A stretch of 64,000 bases of DNA, taken from the NCBI GenBank assembly GCA_944325415.1, contig CALUZW010000002.1:62001-126000 (forward strand). Direction: 5' to 3'. A model generated the notes under the pieces. It searched no databases. It was not told the DNA's origin and saw only the letters and a list, made by a program, of their open reading frames with translations. The stretch comes from an uncultured Bacteroidales bacterium. Its GTDB lineage: Bacteria; Bacteroidota; Bacteroidia; Bacteroidales; UBA11471. Below are positions 24,849-34,048 of this stretch, one piece after another. Position 1 is the stretch's first letter, and each line of letters begins with the position of its first letter. The translations under genes were made by a program, and so were the position numbers.

Positions 24849-27095
24849 CTATGCTTGGTTCAGTTTACGATCGGCTCGGAGCATGTGCCGCAACAGCGAA
24901 ATAGATTCCTGCGACTCCTGCAAGAGGTTGAGATAGACATAGAGAACACTGATATACTCACTGCGCTCCTCGTTCTGAATCTCCTCTACGAGGTTCTTGC
25001 GTTTGCGGGAAATGAGGTCTTTCATTTTCTCACAGTCGGCACGCAGTTCGATGGTCTCTTCGTAACGGCCGTTGCGCAGAATCGTAAGGGCCTGCTCAAA
25101 AAGCAGCATCACACCATTTCTCACCGGGAGGAATTCATCGACAAATTTCTGAGGCAGCGGAGTAAAGTTGTTGTCGACATGTTCGAGGCAAGGCTCGCAA
25201 ATACGACGCATACAGTACATAATCTGTTCACAGCTGTTGCATCCCAGATGGAACCAGGTATTCATTTCAATAGCCACCTCTTTGGGTACCCGGTGCATTC
25301 CAAGTGTCTCCTTACGACGTACATTTTTCAGCACGCTCTTTTCCTGGCGTAATAAAGCATCACCTTTTCGCAGGGAGCGCAACTCTTCATACATAAATCC
25401 GTCGGTAATGGAATTGTAGGCCTGCATCATGTCGCTGATAAAGATGCAACGGTTCTCGACAATGTGGCGGTGGAGCAATTTCCAAGCCTCGGCCTTATCT
25501 TTGGTAGCCAACATCTCGCTGAACGTCGTATCTTTCTTCTCGGTTTTCGATTTCTTGCGATAAACGATGTTGCTGCGGATAAGAATACCCACGCCGAGAA
25601 CCACAATGGCGATAGAGGCCCACACACCACCGAAATACATGATAAGAGCAATGATAAAGGATATCAGGAATGCAGCACCGGCGGTAATGAACCAGCCACC
25701 GATGACCGAAAGCACACCCGTGATGCGGAAGACGGCACTCTCTCTGCCCCACGCGCGGTCGGCCAATGAAGAACCCATCGCTACCATGAAAGTTACATAG
25801 GTGGTCGAGAGAGGTAATTTAAGCGAGGTTCCCAGTGCAATAAGAAGACCGGACAATACCAGATTGACAGCAGCTCTTACCATATCGAACGCCGCACCGT
25901 TCTCGATTTGTATTTCGTCCTGATTGAATCGGTTGTTAACCCAATGACGCACCCGTTCGGGAGTAACATCTACTACCCATGCACTTACCGAGGTAAACCA
26001 GCGTACCAGGCTGCGAGCTACTCGCGAGGAACCGAACACTTCATCGCCCGTATCCTGACGCGAAAGATCGACCGATGTCTTCACCACATTGTGCGCCTTC
26101 TTCGAGGTTGCCAGCGAGAAGACCATTACGACACCGGCTGCTACAAGGAATATCAGCGGGGTTTTGGCCGGACCGTTCAACGAACCCATGAGGAATCCCG
26201 TGGGGTCACCGGCACCGTTGGCCATATAATCCTGATAAGAAGAGAATCCGGCCAGAGGAACACCGATGAAGTTGACCAGGTCGTTACCGGCAAATGCCAT
26301 GGCCAGAGAGAAGGTTCCGATAAGCACAACGACCTTGAAGATATTCACCTTACACCAGTACAGGATTTGCATCAGTACAGTAAAGAATACCAGACAGCTC
26401 GTCATGATAAGTGCCGTGTGCTCGTGCACCCACTGCTTGTTTTCGGGAGTCATGAAAGAGAGATCTTTCACCCCTTTTATAAGCATGAAATAGATAATGG
26501 CCGTTACTGCCACACCGCCGAACAGACCGGCTTTCCAGCGCATCTTGCTCTTATAGTTAAAGGTAAAGATGATACGCGCCAGGTATTGCACCAACGCACC
26601 GAAGAAAAATGCTATGGCAACAGAAATGAAGATACCCAATATCACCGACAGCGCTTTCTCGGTATTGAGCAGGTCGGCAAAGGTGAGACCTGTCGCGTCG
26701 GAGGCCAGTTTTACCATCGCTACGGCAAACGAGGCTCCCAACAACTCAAATACCATCGATACGGTGGTCGAGGTAGGCATACCCAGCGAATTGAAGATAT
26801 CGAGCAACACAATGTCGGTAACCATCACCGCCAGGAATATATACATCAACTCATAAAAATAAAATTGCTCGGGTCGGAATATTCCGTGCCGAGCAATATC
26901 CATCATACCGTTACTCATCGATGCACCGCAGAAGACGCCGATGGCAGCGATAATGATTATGGTTCTGAACTTGGCCGCTTTTGCGCCAATTGCAGAATTA
27001 AGAAAGTTTACGGCATCGTTGCTTACGCCGACCCATAAATCGAAAATTGCCAACAAGAATAAGAAGATTACGAATCCTAAAAATATTGTATCCAT
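24849..27095 (-). CDS. PiT-family inorganic phosphate transporter with C-terminal PhoU-like domain
   Basis: A 748-residue fusion. Residues about 1-520 form the PiT permease, with the duplicated signature SNDAVNFLNSAIGAKAA near residue 28 and AGNDLVNFIGVPLAG near 280. The remainder, from about 540, is a soluble, helical, charged PhoU-like region (RKRKNLVEEIQN, HMLRADRK at the end). Such PhoU-like domains usually restrain low-affinity phosphate uptake. The ATG at 27095 (MDTIFLGFV) is chosen over a start 19 residues earlier. A -7 box is at 27113-27120 (minus), close to the start codon. The porin gene follows as partner. Confidence 0.9.
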   Translation of the reverse strand: MDTIFLGFVIFLFLLAIFDLWVGVSNDAVNFLNSAIGAKAAKFRTIIIIAAIGVFCGASMSNGMMDIARHGIFRPEQFYFYELMYIFLAVMVTDIVLLDIFNSLGMPTSTTVSMVFELLGASFAVAMVKLASDATGLTFADLLNTEKALSVILGIFISVAIAFFFGALVQYLARIIFTFNYKSKMRWKAGLFGGVAVTAIIYFMLIKGVKDLSFMTPENKQWVHEHTALIMTSCLVFFTVLMQILYWCKVNIFKVVVLIGTFSLAMAFAGNDLVNFIGVPLAGFSSYQDYMANGAGDPTGFLMGSLNGPAKTPLIFLVAAGVVMVFSLATSKKAHNVVKTSVDLSRQDTGDEVFGSSRVARSLVRWFTSVSAWVVDVTPERVRHWVNNRFNQDEIQIENGAAFDMVRAAVNLVLSGLLIALGTSLKLPLSTTYVTFMVAMGSSLADRAWGRESAVFRITGVLSVIGGWFITAGAAFLISFIIALIMYFGGVWASIAIVVLGVGILIRSNIVYRKKSKTEKKDTTFSEMLATKDKAEAWKLLHRHIVENRCIFISDMMQAYNSITDGFMYEELRSLRKGDALLRQEKSVLKNVRRKETLGMHRVPKEVAIEMNTWFHLGCNSCEQIMYCMRRICEPCLEHVDNNFTPLPQKFVDEFLPVRNGVMLLFEQALTILRNGRYEETIELRADCEKMKDLISRKRKNLVEEIQNEERSEYISVLYVYLNLLQESQESISLLRHMLRADRKLNQA

Positions 27096-27340
27096 ACTAT
27101 AAATTTTGGCGGCAAAGATAAGCACATTATATGAGGAAAATATAACAAACAAGTTACATTTCTATTACAAAAATAGCGATAAAAAATCGAAACAACTCAA
27201 CATTGAGCCGGTTTTTTATAGAGACAAATATAAGAATAACAGGCTCCGACGTTTACGGCTCGCCTCCTCGGGGAAACAACTTTCGCACCTTTTTCATTAT
27301 TTCATGGCTTATCGTGGGTAGCTTGATATAAGTCAATAGT
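27096..27340. other. Intergenic region, no gene seen
   Basis: AT-rich divergent spacer. Besides the PiT -7 box it holds a second minus-strand TATATTTG at 27225-27232 without a spaced TTTG. No open frame or strong hairpin was found. The duplicated repeat starts right after it. Confidence 0.6.
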
Positions 27341-27341
27341 A

Positions 27342-27475
27342 AAAACTTTGTTTTCTCTCTTACTTCTGTACTCGCCTTTCACTATATTTTCAGAATACAG
27401 GAGGCGGCTCGGCATAGTCTTTGGCGAAAACTTTGTTTTCTCCCTTGCCTCTGCGCTCGCCTTTCACTATATTTG
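27342..27475 (+). repeat. Imperfect direct repeat carrying promoter sequence
   Basis: Two copies of a 49-base unit, 27342-27390 and 27427-27475, 85 bases apart, differing at about six positions, nearly all transitions. Each runs from AAAACTTTG through CTCGCCTTTCACTATATTT. Copy 2 keeps an intact TATATTTG -7 box, while copy 1 ends TATATTTT. A GC-rich linker (GGCGGCTCGG) lies between. Confidence 0.85.
27445..27475 (+). promoter_or_regulatory. Promoter inside repeat copy 2
   Basis: TTG at 27445-27447 and TATATTTG at 27468-27475, 20 bases apart, lie 24 bases before the DUF2148 gene. In copy 1 the equivalent boxes are degraded. Confidence 0.68.
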
Positions 27476-27499
27476 CATCGCAATTAATATATATAGGTT

Positions 27500-28036
27500 A
27501 TGATTATCAACGAAAGAGAGGCCCGCAAAGAGTTTATGCTCTATGCCGCCAAGGAGATGATGCTGGCCGCCCGCACCGCTCCCAAAGGGAAAGGGATAGA
27601 CATCATCGAAATTGCCACACTCACCGACGAAGATATCGATGCCGTGTCGGCTGAGATGCTGCGGCTGGCCGAAGAAACCGGCATGAAATTTCTCATCAGA
27701 GACAGCGAAAACATACAATCAGCCGACGCCATGGTAGTCATCGGCACCCGTCAGGCTCCACAAGGGCTCAACTGCGGATACTGCGGCTTTGCCACCTGCG
27801 CTGAGAAACCGCTCCCTACCCCATGCGCCATCAACTCCATCGACGTGGGTATTGCCGTAGGCTCGGCTTGTGCCAAGGCCGCCGACCTGAGAGTCGATAG
27901 CCGGGTCATGTTCTCGGCCGGCTGGGCCGTCGAAAGATTGGGCCTGCTGAAAGACTGCCGGCAATGCATCGCCATACCTATCAGCGCCTCTTCCAAAAAT
28001 CCGTTCTTTGACCGCAAACCCAAGGAGAACAAGTGA
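27500..28036 (+). CDS. DUF2148 ferredoxin-like domain protein
   Basis: A 178-residue cytoplasmic protein with the DUF2148 cysteine arrangement: LNCGYCGFATCAEKP at about residues 91-105 and PCAINSIDVG at 108-117, which looks able to bind an iron-sulfur cluster. The family is known mainly from anaerobes and its reaction is unknown. A nitroreductase or ferredoxin-type redox role is only inferred. It opens the plus-strand run; its stop overlaps the GTG start of the agmatine deiminase by 4 bases, so translation of the two is likely coupled. Confidence 0.88.
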   Translation: MIINEREARKEFMLYAAKEMMLAARTAPKGKGIDIIEIATLTDEDIDAVSAEMLRLAEETGMKFLIRDSENIQSADAMVVIGTRQAPQGLNCGYCGFATCAEKPLPTPCAINSIDVGIAVGSACAKAADLRVDSRVMFSAGWAVERLGLLKDCRQCIAIPISASSKNPFFDRKPKENK

Positions 28037-29073
28037 AACACGCCGACTATATCCTGCCCGCCGAATGGTATCCGCAATCGGGCATACAGCTTACTTGGCC
28101 TCACCCCGATACCGACTGGCGAGAAATGCTCGATGAGGTAGAAGAGTGCTTTACCGACATCGCCCGAGAGATTTCGAAAAGAGAACCACTGCTCATTGTC
28201 GCACCCGATACCGACAAGGTGCGTCGTCGTATCGAAGGGAAAACCACCGCTGAAAACATCGGTTACTTCTCCTGCCCTACCAACGACACCTGGGCAAGGG
28301 ACCACGGCGGTATTACCCTCATAGATGAAGTGAACGGCCGCGCCCACATACTCGACTTCGCATTCAACGGCTGGGGGCTGAAATTTGCCGCCAACCTCGA
28401 CAACCTCATCACCAGCAACCTGCATCGAAACGGCCGGCTTGCCGGGGAATATGTCAACCGCATGAATTTCGTACTCGAAGGTGGTTCTATCGAATCGGAC
28501 GGAAAAGGTACGCTACTCACCACCTCGGAATGTCTGCTCTCTCCCAACCGGAACGGAGAATGGAACCGGGAGCAAATCGAGGCTTATCTGAAAGAAAACT
28601 TCTCGGTGCGACAGGTCTTGTGGCTCGACCACGGATTCCTGGCCGGCGACGATACCGACAGCCACATCGATACCCTGGCCCGCTTATGCCCCGACGATAC
28701 CATTGTATATGTGCGCTGCAACGACACCGCCGACCTGCACTACGCAGCCCTCTCGGCCATGGAAGAACAACTCCGCACGTTCCGCACACTCGACGGCAAA
28801 CCATTCCGGCTGCTGCCCCTGCCCATGGCCGCGCCTGTCGTATGCGACGGAGAACGGCTACCGGCCACCTATGCCAACTTCCTCATTCTCGACAAAGCCG
28901 TGCTTTACCCGACTTATGCCCAACCCGACAACGATGCCGCCGCGGCACAGGTACTGCAACTGGCATTCCCCGATCGTGACATCGTAGGCATCGACTGCCG
29001 GGCACTCATCAAGCAACACGGGTCGCTGCACTGCGTTACCATGCAATATCCGCAAGGTGTTTTAAAAATATGA
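28033..29073 (+). CDS. aguA: Agmatine deiminase family protein
   Basis: Hydrolyses agmatine to N-carbamoylputrescine and ammonia. The 346-residue protein belongs to the peptidylarginine-deiminase-like fold: PAEWYPQSGIQLTWPH at the N-terminus, TWARDHGGI (substrate Asp), GGSIESDGKG, GDDTDSHIDTLAR with the catalytic His, and GSLHCVTMQ with the catalytic Cys at the end. It starts with GTG inside the stop of the DUF2148 gene. The next gene encodes the enzyme for the following step, supporting this assignment over an arginine-specific relative. Confidence 0.94.
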   Translation: MKHADYILPAEWYPQSGIQLTWPHPDTDWREMLDEVEECFTDIAREISKREPLLIVAPDTDKVRRRIEGKTTAENIGYFSCPTNDTWARDHGGITLIDEVNGRAHILDFAFNGWGLKFAANLDNLITSNLHRNGRLAGEYVNRMNFVLEGGSIESDGKGTLLTTSECLLSPNRNGEWNREQIEAYLKENFSVRQVLWLDHGFLAGDDTDSHIDTLARLCPDDTIVYVRCNDTADLHYAALSAMEEQLRTFRTLDGKPFRLLPLPMAAPVVCDGERLPATYANFLILDKAVLYPTYAQPDNDAAAAQVLQLAFPDRDIVGIDCRALIKQHGSLHCVTMQYPQGVLKI

Positions 29074-29085
29074 CATTGCCCCATT

Positions 29086-29973
29086 ATGGAAAAGAAAATC
29101 ATAGCCGGACTCATACAACAAGCCAACTCTTCAAACCGTGAAGAGAATATGAGCCGCCTTAAAAGCCGCATCGAAGAGTGCGCCCGCCAAGGTGCCCAAC
29201 TCGTCGTGCTTCAAGAGTTACACAACGGACTTTATTTCTGTCAGACCGAGAACCCCGACTGCTTCGATGAGGCCGAGCCCATTCCGGGCCCATCGACCCA
29301 ATTCTACGGAGACATTGCCCGGGATTGCCACATTGTGCTGGTTACCTCTCTCTTTGAACGCCGGGCCCCGGGTCTATACCACAACACGGCCGTCGTGTTC
29401 GACAAAGACGGCTCAATCGCCGGCAAATACCGCAAAATGCACATTCCCGACGACCCGGCCTATTACGAGAAATTCTACTTCACTCCCGGCGACCTCGGCT
29501 TTGAACCCATACAGACCTCGATAGGCCGTCTCGGCGTATTGGTATGTTGGGACCAATGGTACCCCGAAGCCGCCCGTCTCATGGCCCTGCGCGGCGCCGA
29601 CCTGCTCATCTACCCCACCGCCATCGGTTGGGAAAGCAGCGACACGCCCGACGAGAAAGAGAGGCAACGCAACGCCTGGATATTATCGCAACGGGGACAT
29701 GCCGTCGCCAACGGCTTACCGGTCGTTTCTGTAAACCGGGTGGGCCACGAACCCGACCCGAGCGGACAAACCCGCGGCATACAGTTCTGGGGCAGCAGTT
29801 TCGTTGCCGGCCCCCAAGGCGAGATACTCTGGCAGGCTTCCTGCGATGAAGAGTGCGTACACACGGTCGAGATAGACCTTGCACGGTCAGAAACCGTGCG
29901 ACGCTGGTGGCCGTTTCTGCGCGACCGTCGCATCGACGCCTACGAGAATCTGACCCGTCGATTTATCGATTAA
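29086..29973 (+). CDS. aguB: N-carbamoylputrescine amidohydrolase
   Basis: Cleaves N-carbamoylputrescine to putrescine, CO2 and ammonia. At 295 residues it is a single-domain nitrilase-fold enzyme with the Glu-Lys-Cys triad: QELHNG (Glu), KYRKMHIPDD (Lys) and LVCWDQWYPEAAR (Cys). With the deiminase 12 bases upstream it completes the agmatine-to-putrescine route. No arginine decarboxylase is encoded in this window, so agmatine must come from elsewhere in the genome or outside the cell. Confidence 0.95.
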   Translation: MEKKIIAGLIQQANSSNREENMSRLKSRIEECARQGAQLVVLQELHNGLYFCQTENPDCFDEAEPIPGPSTQFYGDIARDCHIVLVTSLFERRAPGLYHNTAVVFDKDGSIAGKYRKMHIPDDPAYYEKFYFTPGDLGFEPIQTSIGRLGVLVCWDQWYPEAARLMALRGADLLIYPTAIGWESSDTPDEKERQRNAWILSQRGHAVANGLPVVSVNRVGHEPDPSGQTRGIQFWGSSFVAGPQGEILWQASCDEECVHTVEIDLARSETVRRWWPFLRDRRIDAYENLTRRFID

Positions 29974-29993
29974 ACTTAAAAAAACAATACTAT

Positions 29994-31187
29994 ATGAACA
30001 ATCTGACTGAAATTGCGCCCTGCATTTACTATGTGGGAGCCAACGATCGTAAGACCCACAAATTCGAGGCCTTGTGGCCGCTCCCTTACGGAGTCTCCTA
30101 CAACTCATACCTCATTGTCGATGAAAAAGTGGCCCTCATCGACACCATCGAAGCCAGCTGCACCGAAAGCTACCTCGAAAACATTCGGAACATTCTCGGC
30201 GAACGCCCCATCGACTATCTGGTAATCAATCACATGGAGCCCGACCACTCGGCCTCCATCGCCGCCGTAAGACGCGCTTACCCCCAAATACAAATCGTGG
30301 GGAATGCCAAGACACTCGACATGGTCAAAGGATTTTACGGCATCTGCGACAATACCCTCACCATAAAAGAAGGCGAATCGCTCTCACTGGGTTCAAAAGA
30401 ATTGATATTCTATCTGGTACCCATGGTACACTGGCCCGAAACCATGGTGTCGTACTGTCCGCAAGAGAAACTGCTCTTCTCGGGCGACGCCTTCGGCTGC
30501 TTCGGCGCTCTCGAAGGCGGTGTTGTCGACACACACCTCAACTGCGACATATACTGGGACGAGATGGTACGCTACTATGCCAACATCGTGGGCAAATACG
30601 GAGCACCTGTGCAGAAGGCTCTCTCGAAACTCGCCGGTGTCGCCATTGAAACCATCTGCCCTACCCATGGACCTGTGTGGAAAGAACATATAGCCAAGGT
30701 CATCGACATCTACGACCGTCTGAGCCGCTACGAAGCCGAAGAGGGTGTCGTCATTGCCTACGGCTCCATGTACGGCCACACCGCCCAAATGGCCGAAGAG
30801 ATAGCCCGCGAACTGGCAGCAAACGGCATCAAAAACATTGCGATGCACGACGTATCGGTATCAGACAAGTCGTATATCCTGCGCGACATCTTCAAATACA
30901 AAGCATTGATTATCGGCAGTCCTACCTACAACACACTGCTCTTCCCCGATGTCGAACTGCTGGTATCGGCCCTGCGCAACCGCGAAATCAAGTCGCGCAT
31001 CTTCGGCTGCTTCGGCTCATACAGCTGGGCTTGCCGCTCTGTAAAAGAGCTCACGGCATTTGCCGAACATATGCATTGGGAAATGCCCGGCTGCCCCGTC
31101 GAGATGAAGCAAGGGGGTTGCGAAGCTTCCATGCAACAATGTCGAGACTTGGCAAAAGCCATAGCACAACGGATAAAAGAAAGCTAA
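29994..31187 (+). CDS. FprA-type flavodiiron protein
   Basis: A 397-residue A-type flavoprotein that reduces O2 (to water) or nitric oxide, protecting strict anaerobes. The N-terminal metallo-beta-lactamase-like domain carries the diiron ligands HMEPDH, VHWPET, FSGDAFG and CPTHGPVW. The C-terminal flavodoxin domain starts near residue 255 with AYGSMYGHTAQMAEEIA. I take the ATG at 29994; the longer frame runs through aguB. There is no rubredoxin domain, so an external donor is needed. It ends the plus-strand run before a clear terminator. Confidence 0.94.
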   Translation: MNNLTEIAPCIYYVGANDRKTHKFEALWPLPYGVSYNSYLIVDEKVALIDTIEASCTESYLENIRNILGERPIDYLVINHMEPDHSASIAAVRRAYPQIQIVGNAKTLDMVKGFYGICDNTLTIKEGESLSLGSKELIFYLVPMVHWPETMVSYCPQEKLLFSGDAFGCFGALEGGVVDTHLNCDIYWDEMVRYYANIVGKYGAPVQKALSKLAGVAIETICPTHGPVWKEHIAKVIDIYDRLSRYEAEEGVVIAYGSMYGHTAQMAEEIARELAANGIKNIAMHDVSVSDKSYILRDIFKYKALIIGSPTYNTLLFPDVELLVSALRNREIKSRIFGCFGSYSWACRSVKELTAFAEHMHWEMPGCPVEMKQGGCEASMQQCRDLAKAIAQRIKES

Positions 31188-31197
31188 ACACACTGAT

Positions 31198-31231
31198 AAA
31201 TAGGGAGTTTTTTAACTCCCTATTTATTTTT
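31198..31231 (+). terminator. Rho-independent terminator of flavodiiron gene
   Basis: A 12-bp perfect stem (31198-31209 and 31214-31225) with a 4-T loop, followed by ATTTTT. It starts 11 bases after the stop. Confidence 0.82.
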
Positions 31232-31304
31232 CATCAATCGCCACACGATTTCCAAACACAGGAAATATCTATCCCCTGCCCCCGAATATTCAAAAACTTA
31301 TCCG

Positions 31305-31312
31305 TACATTTG
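31305..31312 (+). promoter_or_regulatory. Possible -7 box for the pectin regulator
   Basis: TACATTTG fits TAnnTTTG, but no TTTG or TTG stands 19-21 bases upstream and the leader would be about 140 bases. Confidence 0.35.
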
Positions 31313-31459
31313 GCAGGATATAGCCCGTGCGTTTCTTCGTCGGGTATATCAACCGTCCGACCACACCAAAGCCCCCAATGTGGTAACTCAAAAATTACCA
31401 ACAGCAGATTTTAGCAGCTGCAGTGTGTATCGCATAAATACCAGTAAACACAAAAAGTC

Positions 31460-33934
31460 ATGCATATTCGTTCCGTCATTTGCAACAGGTCATTTTTTAA
31501 AGTCTTAGGCCTAACAATACTCTTTATCTTTACTATCACAGGAGAGAGTACCGCACAAAAGGAATATTGGCATCTACAAACTATCGAAACCCCGAACTAT
31601 GTCATCAAAGGTGTCATGCAAGATAGCGTGGGATTGATATGGCTGGCTACAAACGATGGACTGCTACGCTATGACGGCAGCCATATCAAAGCTTATTTCC
31701 CAACCCAATCGGCCTCCCCTCTTATCACAAAATTCAACCGGGTCGACCGGATTCAAGAATATTCCACCCACGATATTATATGCCAACAGCGAAACATACT
31801 ATTCCTGTTTGACCGTGAAAACGAGATATTCAAAGAACTTCCGGAAGAATTGAAGGGGATAAAAGATGTCCGACAATACAAGCGGCCCAAAGCCGTACGT
31901 AACGATCCATGGAAAGAGATATTATCCTCACTCGACTGTCCCGAAGTAGACCGCATCTATATGCACCTGTACGACCGGGACAGCAATCTCTGGGTAGGAA
32001 CCAGCAAAGGATTATGGCTTATTACGCAACAGCTCTCTTTCTTTGAAAACGTTGACCAGAAAGCCGAAGTAGTCTCGTTTTTCAGAGACAGCCATAACCG
32101 CATCTGGACAATATCTACCGACGGTCGACTACGCATCTACGATACCCGCATGAACCTGCTGGGATACCTGTCGGGCAACGGTGAGATTATCAAAAGGGAC
32201 GAAAAGTTTCCCTATCCCATACGCACTATCCTGCAAGATCGGTTCGGCCACATTCTCATGGCAGGCCGGGAATGTGGTTTGCTTATACTCCACCCCCAGA
32301 ACCATGGCAGCCGCTTCAAAATAGAAATTCTGAGGCCCAGTGCCTCCGACCCCCATTGCCCGGGATTAGAAAACGTATTTGAAATACACCTCGACCGCAA
32401 GGGCAGGCTATGGCTGGGTGGACAGTATGAACAACTGAACATTGCCATACCCGACAGTAACGGGATTTATACCTTCGCCAAGGTTGCAACAGAGTTAAAT
32501 CGGGTACAAGGAGAAATACCCGACTATGTACAAAACTTTTTAGAGTTGAAAGATAGCGGCATGATTGTTTCATCGGCCAACGGATTATACCTGTGCAATA
32601 CCGACTTTGACGATTACAGCGATCTCCGCTTTCGCCATTACACCCACAATGAATACGACAGTACGACTCTCCCGCAGAACAATATATTCGGTCTTACCCA
32701 AAGCGCCGACGGTACGGTTCTGCTCTCGTGTGGAGGGCAACTCTGCGAAATCACGAGCAAAGACTTTTTCTCCGAACCGTTACGGTTCAAAACTATTGGC
32801 ACGACACAGATTCCTCCTACTGTTGCGACCTTATACAGCGACGACAGCGGCATGATATGGGGAACTACCGACCGTTCTATTTTCAGTTACAATCCGACGA
32901 CACGTGAACTTTGCTACTATCCCCCCCTCTCCGGGAAAGAGATGAGACACTTTTCGTTCAATCCGTTCTTCGAGTTGAACGACACTTGTCTTCTGAAAGG
33001 GTGCCGTGAAGGATGGATACAGTTTAATCCGTATAAAGTCTTCAAACAGAAACATTACGCGCCCATCTATATTTCACACATACAACCGGTCAAAAGCCGG
33101 AACTCCATCAAAATCGATTTGGACAGCACCGTTGTATTGAATGCCGAAGAAAGAGAATTCTCTGTTCACTTCTCTGTACTCGACTACAATCGCACCTCAC
33201 CGGTATGGTATGCCTACCGTATCATAGGAAAAGATAAGGACTGGATATATACCTCTCAAAGCCACACCAACCCTTATGTCGATTTATCGGCCGGAGAATA
33301 TACTTTGGCTATACGCTCTACAAACGGAGACGGACAGCGTATCGACAACGAACGCCGACTATACATCAAGATACGCCCTTACTGGTATGAAAAGACAAGT
33401 GTGCGCTGGTGCATGGCCATTCTCTTCCTGCTGCTGGTGGGTGGCATAACCTGGCTCATCAACCACTATATCAAAAAACAGACACAGAAAGCCATGGAAA
33501 AACTCCGTGCGCTGCAACAGGAAGTCAGCGCGCCTGATGATGTGAAGCCAGCCCCCTCGGTCAACCAGCAACTACCGGAACCGGAAATGATAGATAAGAA
33601 TGAGACATTCAGTCGAAAATTATTAGCTTACTTAGATACACACATCAGCGACAGCGAACTGAAAGTCGAAGACCTGGCCCTGCATCTTGGCATGAACCGC
33701 AAATTGCTGGTACAAAAGATGAAGCAACTTTTCAACTGCACACCGATAGATTTCATTATTGCCTCCCGCATCACCCGCGCCCTACAATATATACAGAAAA
33801 ACAAAGAGATGAGTATCTCCGAGATAGCCTACAATTCGGGCTTTAACGATCCGCGCTATTTCAGCCGTTGCTTTAAGAAACATACCGGGAAATCTCCACG
33901 AGAATATATCAACGATCTATATGGGAAAAAATAA
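31460..33934 (+). CDS. Membrane AraC-type regulator with periplasmic two-component propeller sensor
   Basis: An 824-residue, one-protein signal transducer. Order: export segment (residues about 1-32), a periplasmic beta-propeller sensor made of Reg_prop repeats (VMQDSVGLIWLATNDGLLRYDG; DRKGRLWLGG), a Y_Y_Y domain (about 565-645, WYAYRIIGKDKDWIYT...GEYTLAIRSTNGDG), one membrane helix near 650-670, a 50-residue linker, and an AraC helix-turn-helix pair (about 720-820, ending in DPRYFSRCFKKHTGKSPREYI). Histidine kinase (HisKA/HATPase) and receiver domains found in ordinary hybrid two-component regulators are absent, and no frameshift explains it. It converges on the pectin operon it probably controls. 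Confidence 0.92.
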   Translation: MHIRSVICNRSFFKVLGLTILFIFTITGESTAQKEYWHLQTIETPNYVIKGVMQDSVGLIWLATNDGLLRYDGSHIKAYFPTQSASPLITKFNRVDRIQEYSTHDIICQQRNILFLFDRENEIFKELPEELKGIKDVRQYKRPKAVRNDPWKEILSSLDCPEVDRIYMHLYDRDSNLWVGTSKGLWLITQQLSFFENVDQKAEVVSFFRDSHNRIWTISTDGRLRIYDTRMNLLGYLSGNGEIIKRDEKFPYPIRTILQDRFGHILMAGRECGLLILHPQNHGSRFKIEILRPSASDPHCPGLENVFEIHLDRKGRLWLGGQYEQLNIAIPDSNGIYTFAKVATELNRVQGEIPDYVQNFLELKDSGMIVSSANGLYLCNTDFDDYSDLRFRHYTHNEYDSTTLPQNNIFGLTQSADGTVLLSCGGQLCEITSKDFFSEPLRFKTIGTTQIPPTVATLYSDDSGMIWGTTDRSIFSYNPTTRELCYYPPLSGKEMRHFSFNPFFELNDTCLLKGCREGWIQFNPYKVFKQKHYAPIYISHIQPVKSRNSIKIDLDSTVVLNAEEREFSVHFSVLDYNRTSPVWYAYRIIGKDKDWIYTSQSHTNPYVDLSAGEYTLAIRSTNGDGQRIDNERRLYIKIRPYWYEKTSVRWCMAILFLLLVGGITWLINHYIKKQTQKAMEKLRALQQEVSAPDDVKPAPSVNQQLPEPEMIDKNETFSRKLLAYLDTHISDSELKVEDLALHLGMNRKLLVQKMKQLFNCTPIDFIIASRITRALQYIQKNKEMSISEIAYNSGFNDPRYFSRCFKKHTGKSPREYINDLYGKK

Positions 33935-33980
33935 CAACATCTTTTCATTTTCCCCTTACGACAGATATTCTGCATCAAAA

Positions 33981-34009
33981 AAGAGGGGGCCGATAATCGG
34001 CCCCCTCTT
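33981..34009. terminator. Perfect 13-bp hairpin between convergent regulator and pectin operon
   Basis: Arms 33981-33993 and 33997-34009 pair fully around a 3-base loop. It lies between convergent stops and can act on both strands. Confidence 0.78.
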
Positions 34010-34048
34010 CCCATAAACTCCACATCAGAGATTTTTCATACATCATAT

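Noticed and set aside
25908..27038. Plus-strand 376-residue open frame opposite the phosphate transporter
   Set aside because: Shadow of PiT membrane helices; His/Gln/Arg-rich translation without any domain.
31460..33934. Ordinary hybrid two-component regulator
   Set aside because: No HisKA, ATPase or receiver motifs exist between the Y_Y_Y domain and AraC domain, and the reading frame is continuous.
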